Of a DNA stretch of 14,582 bases, positions 7,289 through 14,178 are shown piece by piece. The DNA lies in assembly GCA_035711465.1 (NCBI GenBank), contig DASTCC010000380.1, forward strand, positions 1 to 14,582, read 5' to 3'. This stretch comes from DASTCC01 sp035711465. GTDB lineage: Bacteria > Acidobacteriota > Vicinamibacteria > Vicinamibacterales > SCN-69-37. Position 1 is the first letter of the stretch. Each line of letters begins with the position of its first letter. Below the pieces are notes generated by a model. It was given only the letters and a program-made list of their open reading frames with translations. It was not told the DNA's origin and made no database searches. A program made the translations under genes and the position numbers.

Positions 7289-8987
7289 AGACTTCCAGAA
7301 CCACCGGCAGCACCAGCGGCCGCCGGCCTGCCTTCTTGCGAAACCACCGCTGCAGCTCGGAGCGCACCCGCTCCTTGAGCAGCCCGGGATCCGTGCGCTC
7401 TTCGTAGGGCGCCGCTTCGATGGCGCGCGCCAGGAGCTCCGGCGCCTCGCGCAGCATCGCCTCGTGCCGGCTGTCGATCGCGAGGCCGCGGGTGATGAGC
7501 TCCGGCGGCTGTTCGAGCGCGCCGGTCTGCCCGTTGATCGCGACCACCGGCACGACCAGCCCGTCGCCCGCCAGGTGCCGCCGATCGCGCAGCACTTCGT
7601 CGGCAATCTCGCCGGTGCGGGTGCCGTCGATCAGCACCCGGCCCGCCGGGACCCGGTCGGCGACGCGGCCGCCGTCCCCATCGAAGCGCAGGACGTCGCC
7701 GTCCTGCGCCATGAGTACAGTCGTCGTCGGGCAGACCAGTGTGGCCATGCGGGCGTGCCTCGCCAGTTGGCGGTACTCACCATGTATCGGCACGAAGTAG
7801 CGCGGCCTGACCAGGGAAATGATCAGCTTGAGTTCTTCCTCGCTGCCGTGTCCGGAGACGTGGACGTGCTTCTGGCCGTCCGCGACGATCTCGGCGCCGC
7901 GGCGCGCCACATGGTTCATCACCCGGGCGATCGCCTTGTCGTTGCCGGGGATGACCCGCGCCGAGAAGACGACGACGTCGTCCTCGGCGAGCTTGACGTG
8001 CCGGTGATCGTCGATGGCGATGCGCGGCAGCGCCGCCAGCGGCTCGCCCTGCGAGCCGGTGCAGAGACAGAGCACGTCCTGCGAAGGGAAGTCGCGGACG
8101 TCGGAGTCCCTGATCTGCAGGCCCGCCGGGATGCGCAGGTATCGGAGCCGCTCGGCGATCTGCGAGACGTGCTGCATGCCGCGTCCGACGAACGCGACCC
8201 GGCGGCCGAACTGCTCGGCGAGGTCGACCAGCACCTGCATCCGGTAGACGCTGGTCGAGAACGCGGTGACGACGATCTTGCCCTGCGCGCTCGCGAAGAT
8301 CTCCTCGAACCCGGAAATCACCGACCGCTCCGAGCCCGTGAAGCCGGCCCGATCCGCGTTGGTGCTGTCCGACAGCAGCGCCAGGACGCCGGCACTGCCG
8401 AGCTCCGCGAAGCGGTGCAGATCGGTCGCGGCGGCGTCGAGCGGCGTCTGATCGATCTTGAAGTCGCCGGTATGGAGGATGACCCCGGCCGGCGTATGGA
8501 TCGCCAGTGCGACGCAGTCCGGCATGCTGTGCGTGACGCGGAGGAACTCGATCCGGAACGGCCCGGCGGTCACGGTCTGACGCGGCTCGACCGCCACCAG
8601 GCGATCGCCGGCGTCGACGCCGTGTTCTTCGAGCTTCGGTTCGACGAGCGCGAGCGTGAAGCGGGTGCCGAAGATCGGACCCTCGACGCGCGGGAAGACG
8701 TGCGCCACCGCGCCGATGTGGTCCTCGTGACCGTGCGTCAGCACCAGCCCGACGATGCGGCCGCGATAGGGGTCGAGCGCCGTGAGATCCGGGATCACCA
8801 GATCCACGCCGAAGAGCTCGGGCTCGGGAAACATCACGCCCGCGTCGACGAGGAGCGCGTGCTCCCCGCAGACCACGAGCAGCATGTTCATGCCGAACTC
8901 GCCGAGCCCGCCAAGCGGGATGACCTCGACGACGGGCGCCGCCCTGCCGTCTTCCGCTGCCGTCACGAACGCGACCTGACCCTTCAA
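7287..8987 (-). CDS. rnj: Ribonuclease J (metallo-beta-lactamase/beta-CASP)
   Basis: This protein has up to 566 residues. RNase J is a dual 5'-3' exonuclease and endonuclease in mRNA decay and rRNA maturation. The metallo-beta-lactamase core shows the early IPLGGLGEFGMNM (23-35), the zinc motif THGHEDH (84-90: H85, H87, D89, H90), H153 in VTHSMPD and D175 in HTGDFK. The beta-CASP insert has D207 in LLSDSTN, TGSQGEP (310-316), and then VHVSGHGS (H380) and PIHGEY (H402). The C-terminal region (about 450-566) fits the dimerisation domain. The segment FSTSVYRMQ (243-251) has tyrosine where I expect histidine. The start is uncertain: TTG at 8987 (GAGGA about 12 bases away) or GTG at 8966. No in-frame ATG exists, and the frame stays open back to a TAG beside the ksgA stop. 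It heads the rnj-ftsK-amidase run. Confidence 0.94.
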   Translation of the reverse strand: MKGQVAFVTAAEDGRAAPVVEVIPLGGLGEFGMNMLLVVCGEHALLVDAGVMFPEPELFGVDLVIPDLTALDPYRGRIVGLVLTHGHEDHIGAVAHVFPRVEGPIFGTRFTLALVEPKLEEHGVDAGDRLVAVEPRQTVTAGPFRIEFLRVTHSMPDCVALAIHTPAGVILHTGDFKIDQTPLDAAATDLHRFAELGSAGVLALLSDSTNADRAGFTGSERSVISGFEEIFASAQGKIVVTAFSTSVYRMQVLVDLAEQFGRRVAFVGRGMQHVSQIAERLRYLRIPAGLQIRDSDVRDFPSQDVLCLCTGSQGEPLAALPRIAIDDHRHVKLAEDDVVVFSARVIPGNDKAIARVMNHVARRGAEIVADGQKHVHVSGHGSEEELKLIISLVRPRYFVPIHGEYRQLARHARMATLVCPTTTVLMAQDGDVLRFDGDGGRVADRVPAGRVLIDGTRTGEIADEVLRDRRHLAGDGLVVPVVAINGQTGALEQPPELITRGLAIDSRHEAMLREAPELLARAIEAAPYEERTDPGLLKERVRSELQRWFRKKAGRRPLVLPVVLEV

Positions 8988-9131
8988 TTCCGGACACGTA
9001 TCCTCAGGCGACAGGCGTCGCCCACGAAGACACAGCCACGGCGCGAGTGCGCCGGAAACGGCCCGACGATGTCCGGCCCGATGGGGTCGCTGGGAGAGAC
9101 CCGAATTCAGGCTGGAAAAAACTGGGCGAAA
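8988..9131 (-). promoter_or_regulatory. ksgA-rnj intergenic region with two adjacent inverted repeats
   Basis: This 144-bp stretch is the longest non-coding part of the minus-strand run and the most likely place for a promoter of rnj-ftsK-amidase. It holds two inverted repeats. One is 9060-9078 (GGCCCGAC / GTCCGGCC, seven pairs with one mismatch and a 3-base loop). The other is 9039-9054 (CGGCGC / GCGCCG, loop GAGT). Neither is followed by a T-run on the minus strand, so they are not typical intrinsic terminators. They may fold in the rnj 5' leader. TATAGT at the ksgA stop (minus strand, about 9130-9135) resembles a -10 box, but no -35 partner is seen. Confidence 0.35.
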
Positions 9132-9989
9132 CTATAGCACAGCAGGGCGTCTGGCGGCCGCGAACAGCTCCACAAGCCGTGCAATTTCTGCCACTTGGAG
9201 CGTCTCGGGCCGGCGCCGCCCGTCGAGACCGGATATCTGGAGCACCGCCGGACCGAGCGGGTCGTAGCGCTTGAGCGCGTTCAGCAGCGTCTTCCGGCGC
9301 TGCGAGAACAGCGCCTTCACGATCTGATCGAACAGCAGGTCGTCGGCCACGCGGACCGCGGGCGGCGTGAACGTCAGCCGGACGACGCTCGATCGGACCT
9401 TGGGCGGCGGCGAGAACGCCCCGGGCGGCAGCTCGAGCAGCCGCTCGATGCGACAGTGCAGCTGCGCGAGGATGCTGAGCGCGCCGTATTCCTTGCGTCC
9501 GGGCTTCGCCGCCAGCCGGTCGCCGACTTCTTTCTGCACCATCACCGTGGCGTCGACGAAGAACGGCTGATGGCGGTGGAGCTCGATCAGGCGGAACAGG
9601 ATCGGCGTCGCCACGTTGTACGGCAGGTTGCCGGCGACGCGATAGCGCCGCGGCGGCGCCGGGCCGGCGGCCATCGCCGGCGGCCGCTGCGGATCGAGAC
9701 CGCGGAGAAACGAGATCACGTTGGCCGTCAGCACGTCGCCGGTGAGCAGCGTGACGTTCGGCGGCAGTTTCGGCGCGAGTTGCGCGACGAGATCCCGATC
9801 GATCTCGATCGCGAGAATCGGCGCGCCGCTTTCCGCGAGCGGCATCGTCAGCGCGCCGTGTCCGGGACCGATTTCGAGGAAGACGTCGCCCGGCTCGGGC
9901 GCGATCGCCTGCACGACCTTGCGCGCCCAGGCGGCGGCAAGGAAGTGCTGGCCGAAGCGTCTGCGAGCCGGCGGCCGCGACCGTTTCAT
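9132..9989 (-). CDS. rsmA: 16S rRNA (adenine1518-N6/adenine1519-N6)-dimethyltransferase RsmA/KsgA
   Basis: This 285-residue enzyme dimethylates two adjacent adenines in the 3' terminal hairpin of 16S rRNA, using S-adenosylmethionine, late in 30S assembly. Visible motifs are FGQHFL (12-17; the usual form is xGQhFL), the SAM-binding LEIGPGHGALT (38-48), the acidic IEIDRDL (61-67), GDVL (84-87), the catalytic NLPYNVATPIL (121-131) and SPPPKVRSSVVRL (193-205). The C-terminal helical domain has FSQRRKTLLNAL (228-239). The stretch between GDVL and NLPY (about 96-117, Pro/Ala-rich) is roughly a dozen residues longer than in E. coli KsgA. The frame is open upstream to 10124, but those residues are Arg-rich shadow. 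The ATG at 9989 overlaps the stop of the DUF2723 gene (ATGA) and places FGQHFL near the N-terminus as usual. Kasugamycin sensitivity depends on this enzyme in other bacteria. Confidence 0.95.
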   Translation of the reverse strand: MKRSRPPARRRFGQHFLAAAWARKVVQAIAPEPGDVFLEIGPGHGALTMPLAESGAPILAIEIDRDLVAQLAPKLPPNVTLLTGDVLTANVISFLRGLDPQRPPAMAAGPAPPRRYRVAGNLPYNVATPILFRLIELHRHQPFFVDATVMVQKEVGDRLAAKPGRKEYGALSILAQLHCRIERLLELPPGAFSPPPKVRSSVVRLTFTPPAVRVADDLLFDQIVKALFSQRRKTLLNALKRYDPLGPAVLQISGLDGRRRPETLQVAEIARLVELFAAARRPAVL

Positions 9990-12688
9990 CTCGCCATCCG
10001 TTCGATCGACAACGCCCGGACGCCGAGACCGAGTGCGCGGCCGTCTGCGCCCGGCTCCGTTACGGGCCCGAGCAGTACGATCGAGTTGTAGCCGACCCTG
10101 AACCGGCCTTCGGGCACGTTCCATGAGTACACGCGCTGGCCCTCGCCGAGCGGCTGCGCCGGCAGCACGTGGCCGTTGATTTCGACGCTAATCGTGTCGC
10201 CCGCACGCACTGGCTGCGGTCCAGCCTGCACGACGACGCGCAGGGCCGGGGCCTCGGCGAGCGACACGCGCGCCTCCGCCCGCGCGGCCGCCGTCCAGCG
10301 GACGAGATCGACGCCCGAACCTTCCGCCTCGTGCCAGCCCGCGCCGACGCTGTCGATCGACGCGCGAATCAGCTCGACGCGCGCCTCGGATCCGTCGCCG
10401 AACGCGACGACGCCGCGCACCGGCGGCAGGCAGACACGCAGCGGCGTGCCGGTGACGGCGCGCGCCGCGACGGCGATCGGCCGCGGCCAGAGCGCGAAGA
10501 CGGCCGCGGCTCCGTACGCGACGCGCGTCTCCTGGAGCGCGTGGTCGAATCGCGTCACGAATCGTCCCGGCAGCGTCAATCGCGCTTCGGCCAGCATCGC
10601 GTCGATCGCCGATCGTTCAGCGGCGACGTCGCGGTCGAACGTCGAAGTCGTGACGTCGACGTCCTCGCCGGACGACGTGTGCCCGGCGAGCCGCACCGGC
10701 CCGTCGTCGCTCGCGGCGATGATCGTCACGCCCTGCGGAGTACGCGGCCGCCGCGGCATCCACTCCGAGATCCGCGTCGTGAACACGGACGGATCGTCGA
10801 AGCGGGCCCAGTCCGTGCCGATGGCATCCGCGCACGCGGCCTCGCCGACGGCGCGATAGAGCGGCAGTTGCGGCACGTGCAACGGGCCCATGCCACGGGA
10901 CCGATCGACGGCGTCGCTCCAGATCGGACGGCCCTCGTTGTCCACTGCGAACAAGACCGCGGCGGTGCTTTCGAGGACCTCGGGACCGTAGGCGACGCGC
11001 GCCGTCGACGCGTCCGCCGCGACTTCCAGCTGCCGATCCGGCGCCAGAGGTGACGCGCCGCTGAGATCGACGGCGGCGCCCGACTTCTGACCGACGACCG
11101 CGCCGTCGCGAAGCAGCATCACCTGGGCGACGCCAGGACGCAGCGCCACCGCTCCGGCGTGCTGCAGGAACTCGAGATCCTCGGGCAGGAGCCGTCCCAT
11201 CGCTTCGGCGCTCATCGCCACGGCGAGCGTCGCGCCTCGAGGCAACGGACGATCCGCCAATGACGCCGTGAGCCAGACCGGACTCATCAGGATGCCGCGC
11301 ATCTCGAGCAGCGCCCGCGCCTCCTCGAACGCGTAGACGCCGCGGTTGGGATCCAGATGATGCCGCGGCTGTGCCGGCGTGTCGACGTGCGTGATCCGGG
11401 CACGGCGGAGCGCCGCGCGATCGGCCAGGAGCTTGTAGCGCACCGCGTGGCTCAGCGGACCGTCGCGATCGAACACGAACGTCACCGGCAGCCGAACCTG
11501 CTCGAACATCGCGGCGAGGTAGTCGCGATCGGCGGTGTCGCGGCTGAGGTCGTGTCCCGCATAGCCGCGCGCGACCATCGTCGCCGCCAGCGTCGCCGCC
11601 GTCGCCGCCGTGACCATCGTCCGCGCCCGCGCCGGTCGGACCAGGCGTGCAACCGCGTCGAGGCCGACGGCCGCCGCAATCCAGGCGGCGGCGAAGAGCG
11701 GCGTCATGAACACGGGGTAGTCAGGCACGTCGTAGGTCAGCGTGAAGCCGAAGACGATGGCGCCGGTGAGCGCGAGAAGAAGCGCCGTGCGCCAGGCGCG
11801 CGTTGCCAGCCACGCGATGCCGATCGTCGCCAGGAGGCTTCCGGCAATCGTCAGCTCGTTCAGCACGACGCCGCCGAGCAGCGGCAGCCGGTCGGCGACG
11901 AGCTCGGCGCCGGTGAACGCGTTGAAGCTCGTTTCGTACTGGTCGCCGCGAAGCGCCGAGATCAGGTCGGCCAGCGACGCGGCGCGGACTTCGAGGAACG
12001 CCGCCCCCTGTGCGGTGCGCAGAAAGATGTAGCCGTACTGCGCGAGGCCGAGAGCGACTATCGCGATGGTGAGCGTCACGATCCTGGGCCGCAGCGCCGT
12101 GCGCCAGTCGACCGCGAGCACGAACACGACCAGCGCCGGCACCGTCATCGCGAACGTCGGGTGATGGCCGAGCGCGAGTGCCGCGACCGCGACCGCGCCG
12201 AGCAGATCCCGATCCCGCCGGGTGCGGCGCCAGCGAATCGCGAGCGCCAGCACGGCCGAGTGCAGGGTGATCGCGAGCGTGTAGACCTCGGCCGCGGTTG
12301 CCTGCTCCCAGAACACGGCGCCGAACGCGAGTCCCCACGCCGCGACGAGCGCGGCGGCGCGCCCCGCGCCGCACTCGCGCGCCGCCCAGGCCGTCGTCAT
12401 CGCCGCCGAGACGCCGAACAGCATCGTCATCATATTCACGCGCCAGGCGATGCTGCCCAACGGGAGCTGCGAGAACAGCCACGAGAGCTCGATGTAGAGC
12501 GGATAGCCGGGGGAGTGCGCGGTGCCGAGAATCGCGCCGAGGTACTGGAACTTCGGCACGTCGCCGCGCGCGATCACGCCAGGCGCCATCGTCAGCGAGT
12601 AGACGAGCGCGGGGGGCAATGCGAGGAGCAGCGCGTACTGCCAGCGCCGCATGACACGGGCGGGCGGCGCGGGCTCAGTCGTCGTCAT
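9986..12688 (-). CDS. DUF2723 multi-spanning membrane protein, probable GT-C-type glycosyltransferase
   Basis: This protein has about 900 residues. The N-terminal part (about 15-365) contains roughly nine or ten hydrophobic segments. The soluble C-terminal half (about 370-900) is probably periplasmic and rich in beta-strand-like sequence. DUF2723 marks are GDVPKFQYLGAILGTAHSPG (42-61), followed directly by YPLY, then LPLGSIAWRVNMMTMLFG (75-92) and TYDVPDYPVFMTP (318-330). Family knowledge: these proteins resemble lipid-linked GT-C glycosyltransferases, and the human relative TMEM260 is a protein O-mannosyltransferase. Here the usual acidic loop motif GDSGE reads GDVPK, keeping Asp43 but replacing Glu with Lys, so activity is not assured. 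The start is uncertain: ATG at 12688 (chosen, 14-bp overlap with the zincin gene), 12715 (9 codons earlier) or 12652 (22 bp past the zincin stop). None has a clear ribosome binding site. The stop overlaps the rsmA start by ATGA. Donor and acceptor cannot be read from the sequence. Confidence 0.85.
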   Translation of the reverse strand: MTTTEPAPPARVMRRWQYALLLALPPALVYSLTMAPGVIARGDVPKFQYLGAILGTAHSPGYPLYIELSWLFSQLPLGSIAWRVNMMTMLFGVSAAMTTAWAARECGAGRAAALVAAWGLAFGAVFWEQATAAEVYTLAITLHSAVLALAIRWRRTRRDRDLLGAVAVAALALGHHPTFAMTVPALVVFVLAVDWRTALRPRIVTLTIAIVALGLAQYGYIFLRTAQGAAFLEVRAASLADLISALRGDQYETSFNAFTGAELVADRLPLLGGVVLNELTIAGSLLATIGIAWLATRAWRTALLLALTGAIVFGFTLTYDVPDYPVFMTPLFAAAWIAAAVGLDAVARLVRPARARTMVTAATAATLAATMVARGYAGHDLSRDTADRDYLAAMFEQVRLPVTFVFDRDGPLSHAVRYKLLADRAALRRARITHVDTPAQPRHHLDPNRGVYAFEEARALLEMRGILMSPVWLTASLADRPLPRGATLAVAMSAEAMGRLLPEDLEFLQHAGAVALRPGVAQVMLLRDGAVVGQKSGAAVDLSGASPLAPDRQLEVAADASTARVAYGPEVLESTAAVLFAVDNEGRPIWSDAVDRSRGMGPLHVPQLPLYRAVGEAACADAIGTDWARFDDPSVFTTRISEWMPRRPRTPQGVTIIAASDDGPVRLAGHTSSGEDVDVTTSTFDRDVAAERSAIDAMLAEARLTLPGRFVTRFDHALQETRVAYGAAAVFALWPRPIAVAARAVTGTPLRVCLPPVRGVVAFGDGSEARVELIRASIDSVGAGWHEAEGSGVDLVRWTAAARAEARVSLAEAPALRVVVQAGPQPVRAGDTISVEINGHVLPAQPLGEGQRVYSWNVPEGRFRVGYNSIVLLGPVTEPGADGRALGLGVRALSIERMAR

Positions 12689-13097
12689 CGCCGCCCGGCT
12701 CGCCGTCGCCGGCATCGCGGGCGTGCCAGTAGCGATCTTCGATCTCCTCGATCTCGTCTTCTGACAGCCCGAAGTAGTGGCCGATCTCGTGGATCAGCGT
12801 CTCGCCGATCTCGACGATGATGTCGTCGCGCGTCTCGCAGGCGTCCTCGATCGGAAACTGGAACAGCGTGATCTTGTCGGGCAGCGCCACCTCGTTCGAC
12901 CACTGCCGCTCGGTGAGCGGCGTGCCCTCGTAGAGCCCGAACATCGTGTCGGGTGGCTCGATGCCGACCTCCTCGAGCTGCTCGAGCGTCGGCTCGTCCT
13001 CGATCACGATCGCGATGTTGTGCATCGCGTCGCGAAACTCCGGCGGGATCAGTTCCATGGCCTCGTCGACGAGCGCGCGAAATCCCTTACGCGTCAT
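12675..13097 (-). CDS. Zincin-like metallopeptidase (PF06262/DUF1025 type)
   Basis: This 140-residue soluble protein has a HExxH zinc site, H103-E104-I-G-H107, extended to HEIGHYFGLSEDE (103-115). The glycine at 110 and the acidic residues after it agree with the minimal zincin family once called DUF1025. Family members are short (about 110-140 residues). The cellular role and substrate are not established. Other family-like stretches are FRALVDEAMELIPPEF (6-21), the loop GLYEGTPLTER (54-64) and PDKITLFQFPIE (73-84). The C-terminus is acidic and ends in four aspartates. There is no signal peptide or membrane segment. The ATG at 13097 overlaps the nth stop (ATGA). The open frame continues upstream to 13670, but as shadow of nth. 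The 3' end overlaps the likely start of the DUF2723 gene. Confidence 0.88.
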   Translation of the reverse strand: MTRKGFRALVDEAMELIPPEFRDAMHNIAIVIEDEPTLEQLEEVGIEPPDTMFGLYEGTPLTERQWSNEVALPDKITLFQFPIEDACETRDDIIVEIGETLIHEIGHYFGLSEDEIEEIEDRYWHARDAGDGEPGGDDDD

Positions 13098-13813
13098 CGC
13101 GCCGGCTTTCTGGCGCGCGGCCCGGGCGCCGCCGGACGTCGCGATCTCGCGGCAGCGGCGTTGGCCCCGAGCCGCCGGAAGTAGTCGCAGTGCATCCGTA
13201 CGTTGCAGCGATCGCAGAGCGGGCGTGGCTTGCAGATGCGGCGGCCGTGGAGGATCAGCGTGTCCGACGCGCGCGTCCATCGCCCGGGCGGCAGCAGCGC
13301 GGCGAGATCGCGCTCGACGATCTCGGCGTCCTCGGATTTGACGAGGCCGATGCGGTTGGCGACGCGCAGGACGTGGCGATCGACGGGCAGGCCGGGGACG
13401 CCGAGCGCATGTCCGAGCACGACGTTGGCTGTCTTTCTTCCGACGCCGGGGAGCTTCACCAGCGCGGCCATGTCGGCCGGAATCTCGCCGCCATGGCGCT
13501 CGACGACGGCGCGCGCCATGCCGACCAGGCTGCGCGACTTCATGCGGAAGAAGCCGGTGGATTGAATCCGAGGCTCGAGCTCCTCGGGTGCCGCCTTCGC
13601 GAGCGCCGCGGCGTTCGGATAGCGTGCGAAAAGCGCCGGCGTCACCTGGTTCACGCGCGCGTCGGTGCACTGCGCGGACAGGATCGTCGCGACCAGGAGC
13701 TCGTACGGGGTCGTGAAGTTCAGCTCGGTGTCGGCGTTGGGATGCTGGGCTTCGAGGCGCTCGAAGATCGTCGCGGCCTCGGACGCCCGCTGCGCCGAAG
13801 AACGGCGTGGCAT
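13094..13813 (-). CDS. nth: Endonuclease III (DNA glycosylase/AP lyase)
   Basis: This 239-residue base-excision repair enzyme removes oxidised pyrimidines and nicks abasic sites. Family marks are LLVATILSAQCTDARVNQV (39-57), the helix-hairpin-helix LPGVGRKTANVVLG (121-134) with catalytic lysine K127, and catalytic aspartate D145 in VDRHVLRVANR. A [4Fe-4S] cysteine set follows: C194, C200, C203, C209. The first spacing is five residues (CKPRPLC), whereas E. coli Nth and MutY have six (C-x6-C-x2-C-x5-C), so the loop is one residue shorter. After the cluster comes a basic Arg/Ala/Pro tail (214-239) that is absent from E. coli Nth (211 residues) and may contact DNA. The start is ATG at 13813, 11 bp after the DUF3467 stop. 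The stop overlaps the zincin start. Two genes lie between it and no other than lexA upstream is a known repair regulator, so SOS control is possible. Confidence 0.95.
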   Translation of the reverse strand: MPRRSSAQRASEAATIFERLEAQHPNADTELNFTTPYELLVATILSAQCTDARVNQVTPALFARYPNAAALAKAAPEELEPRIQSTGFFRMKSRSLVGMARAVVERHGGEIPADMAALVKLPGVGRKTANVVLGHALGVPGLPVDRHVLRVANRIGLVKSEDAEIVERDLAALLPPGRWTRASDTLILHGRRICKPRPLCDRCNVRMHCDYFRRLGANAAAARSRRPAAPGPRARKPAR

Positions 13814-13824
13814 GACGCCAGGGC

Positions 13825-14151
13825 CTAGTGCAGCGGGCCCTTCGGCCAGTGCGGTGACTGCTGGCCGCCCTGAGCTTCCTGAACGGCGCGAATCTGCTCC
13901 TGCAGCGCCGAGATCAGACCGGGCACCACCGAGAAGGGCAGCGCGATGCGGGCGACGACCGGGGCGCGGACCGTCTGCGATTGCTCGGCGCTGGCGACGT
14001 CGCGCTCGGAGAGCGGCCGCACGTCGCAGAAGGTGAGCGTCAGATCGAACGGCGTGTGCGAGACGGCGCAGAAGTTGGCGTACTCGCGCCGCGCCCGCGC
14101 GGGATCTTCCGGCTCTTCTGGAACGATCGTGAAGTTGATCTGCTTCGTCAT
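13825..14151 (-). CDS. DUF3467 family protein
   Basis: This 108-residue soluble protein matches what I recall of DUF3467. It has YANFCAVSHTPFDLTLTFCD (24-43), a later stretch VRAPVVARIALPFSVVPGLI (61-80), and a helical end (SALQEQIRAVQEAQGG). Members are typically about 90-120 residues and predicted to be small beta-rich cytosolic proteins. No function is established to my knowledge, and some homologues are encoded next to unrelated housekeeping genes. The tail after residue 95 (QQSPHWPKGPLH) looks disordered. The start is ATG at 14151, because the protein then begins MTKQINFTIVPEEPEDPARA, a plausible N-terminus with no upstream frame needed. No clear Shine-Dalgarno sequence is seen. It sits 27 bp after lexA and 11 bp before nth, so it is likely co-transcribed with both. 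Confidence 0.82.
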   Translation of the reverse strand: MTKQINFTIVPEEPEDPARARREYANFCAVSHTPFDLTLTFCDVRPLSERDVASAEQSQTVRAPVVARIALPFSVVPGLISALQEQIRAVQEAQGGQQSPHWPKGPLH

Positions 14152-14178
14152 GGTCGGGTCCGGGTGCCGGGGGGTTCG

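Noticed and set aside
9130..9135. TATAGT at the end of rsmA as a -10 promoter box for rnj
   Set aside because: It has a five-of-six match, but no -35-like hexamer lies at the right distance, so I did not call a promoter.
7020..9137. A 705-codon plus-strand open frame opposite rnj and the 5' end of ftsK
   Set aside because: Composition is Arg/Asp/His-rich shadow sequence, and it spans two genuine minus-strand genes. It has no motif or ribosome binding site of its own.
9990..10124. N-terminal extension of rsmA by 45 codons
   Set aside because: The added residues are Arg-rich with no family similarity and lie inside the DUF2723 gene. The internal ATG at 9989 fits the family.
13098..13670. N-terminal extension of the zincin gene through nth
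   Set aside because: The extension is Arg-rich shadow of nth. The ATG at 13097 gives a normal family length and an ATGA overlap.
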